A DNA stretch of 6,678 nucleotides from Holophagaceae bacterium UBA692 (lineage in GTDB: Bacteria; Acidobacteriota; Holophagae; Holophagales; Holophagaceae). This document shows positions 3,932-6,678 of the stretch, in pieces; positions within the stretch are counted from its first letter, which is position 1; each line of letters starts with the position of its first letter. The stretch is taken from contig DBMS01000292.1 in the NCBI GenBank assembly GCA_002297665.1, forward strand, positions 1 through 6,678, in the 5' to 3' direction. The position numbers were made by a program, and so were the translations under genes. The notes beneath the pieces are model-generated. The model saw nothing but the letters and a program-made list of their open reading frames with translations. It ran no database searches and was not told where the DNA came from.

Positions 3932-5818
3932 CTACTTCCCGGCGGTCCGGGTGCGGTCGTAGAGCGTCTCCATGCGTCCCACCAGCGCGTCGAAGGCCTT
4001 GAGGGCGGCCTCCACGGGCTGGGGCGTGGCGAGGTCCACGCCGGCGGCCTTGAGGGTGTCCAGGGGGAAGCGGCTGCCGCCCGACCGAAGGAAGGCCAGG
4101 TACCGGTCCCGGGCCGCGGGGTCCTTCAGGGCTGCCTCGGACAGGGCCATGGAGCTCACGATGCCGGTGGCGTACTGGAAGACGTAGTAGTTGTAGTAGA
4201 AGTGCGGGATGGAGCTCCACTCGGACTTGATGTAGTCGTCCACCTTCATGACGCCCTTGTCGTGGCCGTAGTAGAGGCGGGTGAGCTCCAGGTACTTGGC
4301 GTCGAGCCAGTCGGGGGTGAGGGACTGCCCCTGTTCCACCCGCTCGTGCATGGCCAGCTCGAAGTCCGCGAACAGGGTCTGGCGGAAGAGGGTGCCGCGG
4401 ATGGTCTCCAGGTAGCTGTCCAGGAGGTAGAGCTTGAGGGTGTCGTCGCTCACGGTGTCCAGCAGGTGGTGCATGAGCAGGTTCTCGTTGAACGTGCTGG
4501 CGATCTCCGCGAGGAAGATGGGGTAGTCGGCCATGGGGAAGGGCTGGGCGGCGTCCGAGAGGTAGGAGTGCATGGCGTGGCCCAGTTCGTGGGCCAGGGT
4601 GGACACCTCGTGGAAGGAGCCGTCGAAGTTCATCTTCACGAAGGGGTGAACGCCGTAGACGCCGTCGGAGTAGGCCCCGGACTGCTTGCCCTTGTTCGGG
4701 TAGACGTCGATCCAGCCGTCGGTGAAGGCCCGCGCGATGCCCTTGCGGTAGTCGGGCCCCAGGGGGGCGGTGGCCTTGAGCACCAGGTCGCGGGCCTCCT
4801 CGAACGTGTACTTCTTGTCCACGGACTGCACGGCGGAGGCGTACACGTCGCCGTAGCTCATGTCGGCCAGGCCCAGCATCCGCGCCCGCAGGCGCATGAG
4901 GCGGTGGAGGGGCGCCAGGTTGGCCTTCACGGTGGCCACCAGGTTCCGGTAGACGGCGGTGTCGATGGCCTCGGGGTAGAGGGCGGCGTCCAGGCAGGTG
5001 GGGTACTTCCGGATCTTGGCCTGGAAGAGGTCCCGCTTCACGTTGGCGTCCAGGAGGGTGGCGAAGGTGTTCTGGTACTGGGCCTGCTCGCGGAAGTGGG
5101 TCTCCATGACGAGGCGCCGGTCCGCGGGAACCTTGGAGGCGCGCAGCTTGTTGTAGTTGGCGGTGTTGAGGACGACCTTCTCGCCCGTGGAGAGGGTCAC
5201 GCCGCCGTGGGGCATGTCCACGTTGTTGAGCATGCCGGCGGCGGCCGAGGGCGCGTCGGCGAAGAGGCCGGAGGTGGCGGCCACCCGTTCCTCGCCTTCG
5301 GGGAGGATGTGGGCCTTCATGCGCAGGGTCTTCAGGAAGCCCACCCGGTGCGAGGCGAGGCGGGTATCGGCCTTGACGTAGGCTTCCACCTTCTCCTGGC
5401 CCAGGGCCATGAGGTCGGCGTCCATGAACGCGAGCTTCGCGCCCAGGCCCACCATCACGGTCTGGATCTCGCCCTTCATCTTCTGGTAGTTCGTGTCGCC
5501 CAGGTCCATGTCGCCCTGGTGGCTGGCGTAGCGGTAGAGGCGCCCGCCCCGGAGGTTCACGTCGTCCAGGCGCTCCATGAAGTCGCCCATGGCCTTGGGG
5601 GAGGCGGTCCAGGCCTTGGCCAGGGGGTCCAGGGCGGCGATGAGCGCCTTGACGGCGTCCAGCTCGGCGCGCCAGGCGGCGTCGTTCTTGTACATGTCCG
5701 AGGCGCGCCACTTGTGGATCTCGGGCACCTTGGCGCGCTCGGTCTGGGAGAAGTCGGGTATGGGCTGTCCTGCGATCATCGCGGCTCCGGCAAGCAGGGG
5801 GAGGGTGTGGCGGAACAT
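3932..5818 (-). CDS. pepF: Exported M3 family oligoendopeptidase, PepF type
   Basis: This 628-residue zinc metallopeptidase is of normal length for oligoendopeptidase F (about 600). The catalytic motif HELGH is at 410-414 (zinc ligands H410 and H414, catalytic E411). The likely third ligand is E438 in FLAEIASTFNE, at family-typical spacing. Near the C-terminus HFYYNYYVFQYATG is the conserved Tyr-rich substrate-binding segment of the family. These enzymes cleave oligopeptides of roughly 7-20 residues. The N-terminus MFRHTLPLLAGAAMIAG looks like a signal peptide, unlike classic cytosolic PepF, so a periplasmic role in peptide feeding or clean-up is inferred. I start at ATG 5816-5818 because AAAAGGAG lies 7 nt upstream. 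An ATG at 5855-5857 would overlap dnaE and bury the signal peptide behind 13 charged residues. The gene follows dnaE by 14 nt and is probably co-transcribed. Confidence 0.92.
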   Translation of the reverse strand: MFRHTLPLLAGAAMIAGQPIPDFSQTERAKVPEIHKWRASDMYKNDAAWRAELDAVKALIAALDPLAKAWTASPKAMGDFMERLDDVNLRGGRLYRYASHQGDMDLGDTNYQKMKGEIQTVMVGLGAKLAFMDADLMALGQEKVEAYVKADTRLASHRVGFLKTLRMKAHILPEGEERVAATSGLFADAPSAAAGMLNNVDMPHGGVTLSTGEKVVLNTANYNKLRASKVPADRRLVMETHFREQAQYQNTFATLLDANVKRDLFQAKIRKYPTCLDAALYPEAIDTAVYRNLVATVKANLAPLHRLMRLRARMLGLADMSYGDVYASAVQSVDKKYTFEEARDLVLKATAPLGPDYRKGIARAFTDGWIDVYPNKGKQSGAYSDGVYGVHPFVKMNFDGSFHEVSTLAHELGHAMHSYLSDAAQPFPMADYPIFLAEIASTFNENLLMHHLLDTVSDDTLKLYLLDSYLETIRGTLFRQTLFADFELAMHERVEQGQSLTPDWLDAKYLELTRLYYGHDKGVMKVDDYIKSEWSSIPHFYYNYYVFQYATGIVSSMALSEAALKDPAARDRYLAFLRSGGSRFPLDTLKAAGVDLATPQPVEAALKAFDALVGRMETLYDRTRTAGK

Positions 5819-5825
5819 GGCGGGG

Positions 5826-5833
5826 CTCCTTTT
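5826..5833 (-). promoter_or_regulatory. Strong Shine-Dalgarno fixing the PepF start
   Basis: AAAAGGAG on the minus strand lies 7 nt before ATG 5818 and touches the dnaE stop codon (TGA, complement of 5833-5835). It makes 5818 the best start and shows tight gene coupling. Confidence 0.75.
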
Positions 5834-6678
5834 CAGTAGGTCCAGCTCAGGGCGCATCCGGCTTCCTTGGCGACCTTTTCCGAAAGGTCGGGATCGAAGC
5901 GGACATTGAGGTCGCCGCCGGCCCTCACGCGGGCGAGGATGCCCTGGGGGCCGCGGTATTCCAGGTGCAGGGGAAGGTTGCCGTGGTAGAGGCGCAGGAG
6001 GGGCAACAGCCGGCTGGGGTACTCCCCCCGGGGCAGGCGGATGAGGGCGCCGGAAAATCCCTTGCCCTGGAAATCCTCCAGGGGCTCCAGGGACGTGACG
6101 AAGAGCTTGATGGAGGTCTGCTCCTCCTCGTCCTCCTCGCCGTTGGCGCCGGTGGTCTCGATCTTGAGCTCCCCGGTGACGCGCAGGAGGGCGTCGGGCA
6201 GGGCCAGGTGGCGGAACAGCTCGAAGGGCCGGCCCCGCTTGCGGGTCACGGGGTTGTAGCTGCCGGCCATGAGGAGGGCCTCCACCTTGTCGGTGAGGTC
6301 CTCCAGGTAGAGGATCGCCCAGGGCTCGCCCTTCTGGTTCGTCTTGAACTGGACGTTGCTGACCATGACCCCGATGGACACCTCGTCCCGGTCCCGGTAC
6401 TTGCCGGCGGCGGCGGCCTCCCGCAGGGAGGCGATGGTGCCCACGGTGTGCACCTTGATGGCGTCCTTGAATTCCTCCAGGGGGTGGCCCGACACGTAGA
6501 GGCCCAGGGATTCCCGTTCGTAGCGCAGGCGGTCCTTGCGGGTCCAGTACTCCACGTCCTCGGGCACGGCCCAGTTGTCGGCGAGGCTGGCCATCTCGGC
6601 CTCGTCGAAGAGCGAGACCAGGCCCAGGTCCTGGCCCCCCTTCCCCGCGTTCTCCATGGCCGAGGGCAGCCCCTCCAG
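5833..6678 (-). CDS. dnaE: DNA polymerase III alpha subunit, C-terminal part (5' partial)
   Basis: The frame is open to the right edge, giving 281 C-terminal residues of a protein normally around 1150. The first visible residues LEGLPSAMENAG and QDLGLVSLFDE, then RYERESLGLYVSGHPLEEF (about 52-70), are the conserved DnaE segment just before the OB domain. Residues about 98-195 are the OB-fold (VSIGVMVSNVQFKTNQKGEP, LYLEDLTDKVEALLMAG), which contacts single-stranded DNA. The remainder to the terminal Tyr corresponds to the C-terminal domain that in E. coli binds tau. An acidic stretch near 181-186 (EEDEEE) inside the OB region looks like a lineage-specific loop. The polymerase, PHP and thumb parts lie outside the window. 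As the essential replicative polymerase it marks this side as core chromosome. It ends in TGA at 5833-5835, followed closely by the peptidase. Confidence 0.93.
   Translation of the reverse strand: MEGLPSAMENAGKGGQDLGLVSLFDEAEMASLADNWAVPEDVEYWTRKDRLRYERESLGLYVSGHPLEEFKDAIKVHTVGTIASLREAAAAGKYRDRDEVSIGVMVSNVQFKTNQKGEPWAILYLEDLTDKVEALLMAGSYNPVTRKRGRPFELFRHLALPDALLRVTGELKIETTGANGEEDEEEQTSIKLFVTSLEPLEDFQGKGFSGALIRLPRGEYPSRLLPLLRLYHGNLPLHLEYRGPQGILARVRAGGDLNVRFDPDLSEKVAKEAGCALSWTY

Noticed and set aside
3807..5711. Long Arg/Pro/Gly-rich minus-strand frame within the peptidase
   Set aside because: Out-of-frame reading of the same high-GC gene with no motif. The 2646-3803 frame is rejected for the same reason.
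4202..5839. 545-codon open frame on the plus strand opposite the peptidase
   Set aside because: It is antisense to a clear HELGH peptidase. Its product is a Val/Gly/His-rich low-complexity string, the usual shadow of a high-GC gene.
5819..5857. Peptidase start at ATG 5857 (641 aa)
   Set aside because: It would overlap dnaE by 25 nt, lacks a clear ribosome-binding site, and puts 13 extra residues before the signal peptide.
1..6678. CRISPR array, insertion sequence or defence operon
   Set aside because: No regularly spaced repeats of CRISPR length, no transposase or integrase frame, and no nuclease or other defence motifs are visible.

Overview
The window joins two kinds of DNA. Positions about 2593-6678 are compact, very GC-rich housekeeping DNA on the minus strand. 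Reading right to left it holds the 3' end of dnaE (replicative DNA polymerase III alpha subunit), a complete signal-peptide-bearing M3 oligoendopeptidase of the PepF type, a membrane-anchored calcineurin-like metallophosphoesterase of the YkuE/YaeI type, and a tRNA-Glu(CTC) gene closed by a strong terminator. Gaps are 14, 36 and 55 nt, so the three protein genes look like one transcription unit that may also read into the tRNA. The strong G/C bias at third codon positions, an exported PepF-like peptidase and this gene order suggest a high-GC Gram-negative bacterium. I lean towards Acidobacteriota (Holophaga/Geothrix-like), but that is an impression, not a demonstrated assignment.

Positions 1 to about 2560 look different. 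Base composition is more even and codon bias weaker. Only small genes on the plus strand can be supported: the tail of an unknown gene, an 89-residue two-helix membrane protein, a 153-residue coiled-coil plus winged-helix protein, and a roughly 50-residue basic aromatic protein. They are separated by two gene-poor stretches (420-1057 and about 1899-2563) full of hairpins and short repeats. This looks like accessory or island DNA lying directly downstream of the tRNA-Glu 3' end, a common island position.

The most interesting local signals are these. A 23-nt piece on the minus strand (487-509) matches the 3' end of a tRNA or tmRNA from the T-loop to CC and stops exactly where the T-stem should begin, as an attachment-site remnant would. 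It is followed by paired direct repeats and perfect hairpins. A consensus-like promoter (TTGACA, 16 nt, TAAACT) has its -35 box abutting a perfect 14-bp palindrome just upstream of the winged-helix gene, which suggests autoregulation. No integrase, transposase, CRISPR array or recognisable defence system is visible, and nothing here demonstrates a new system.
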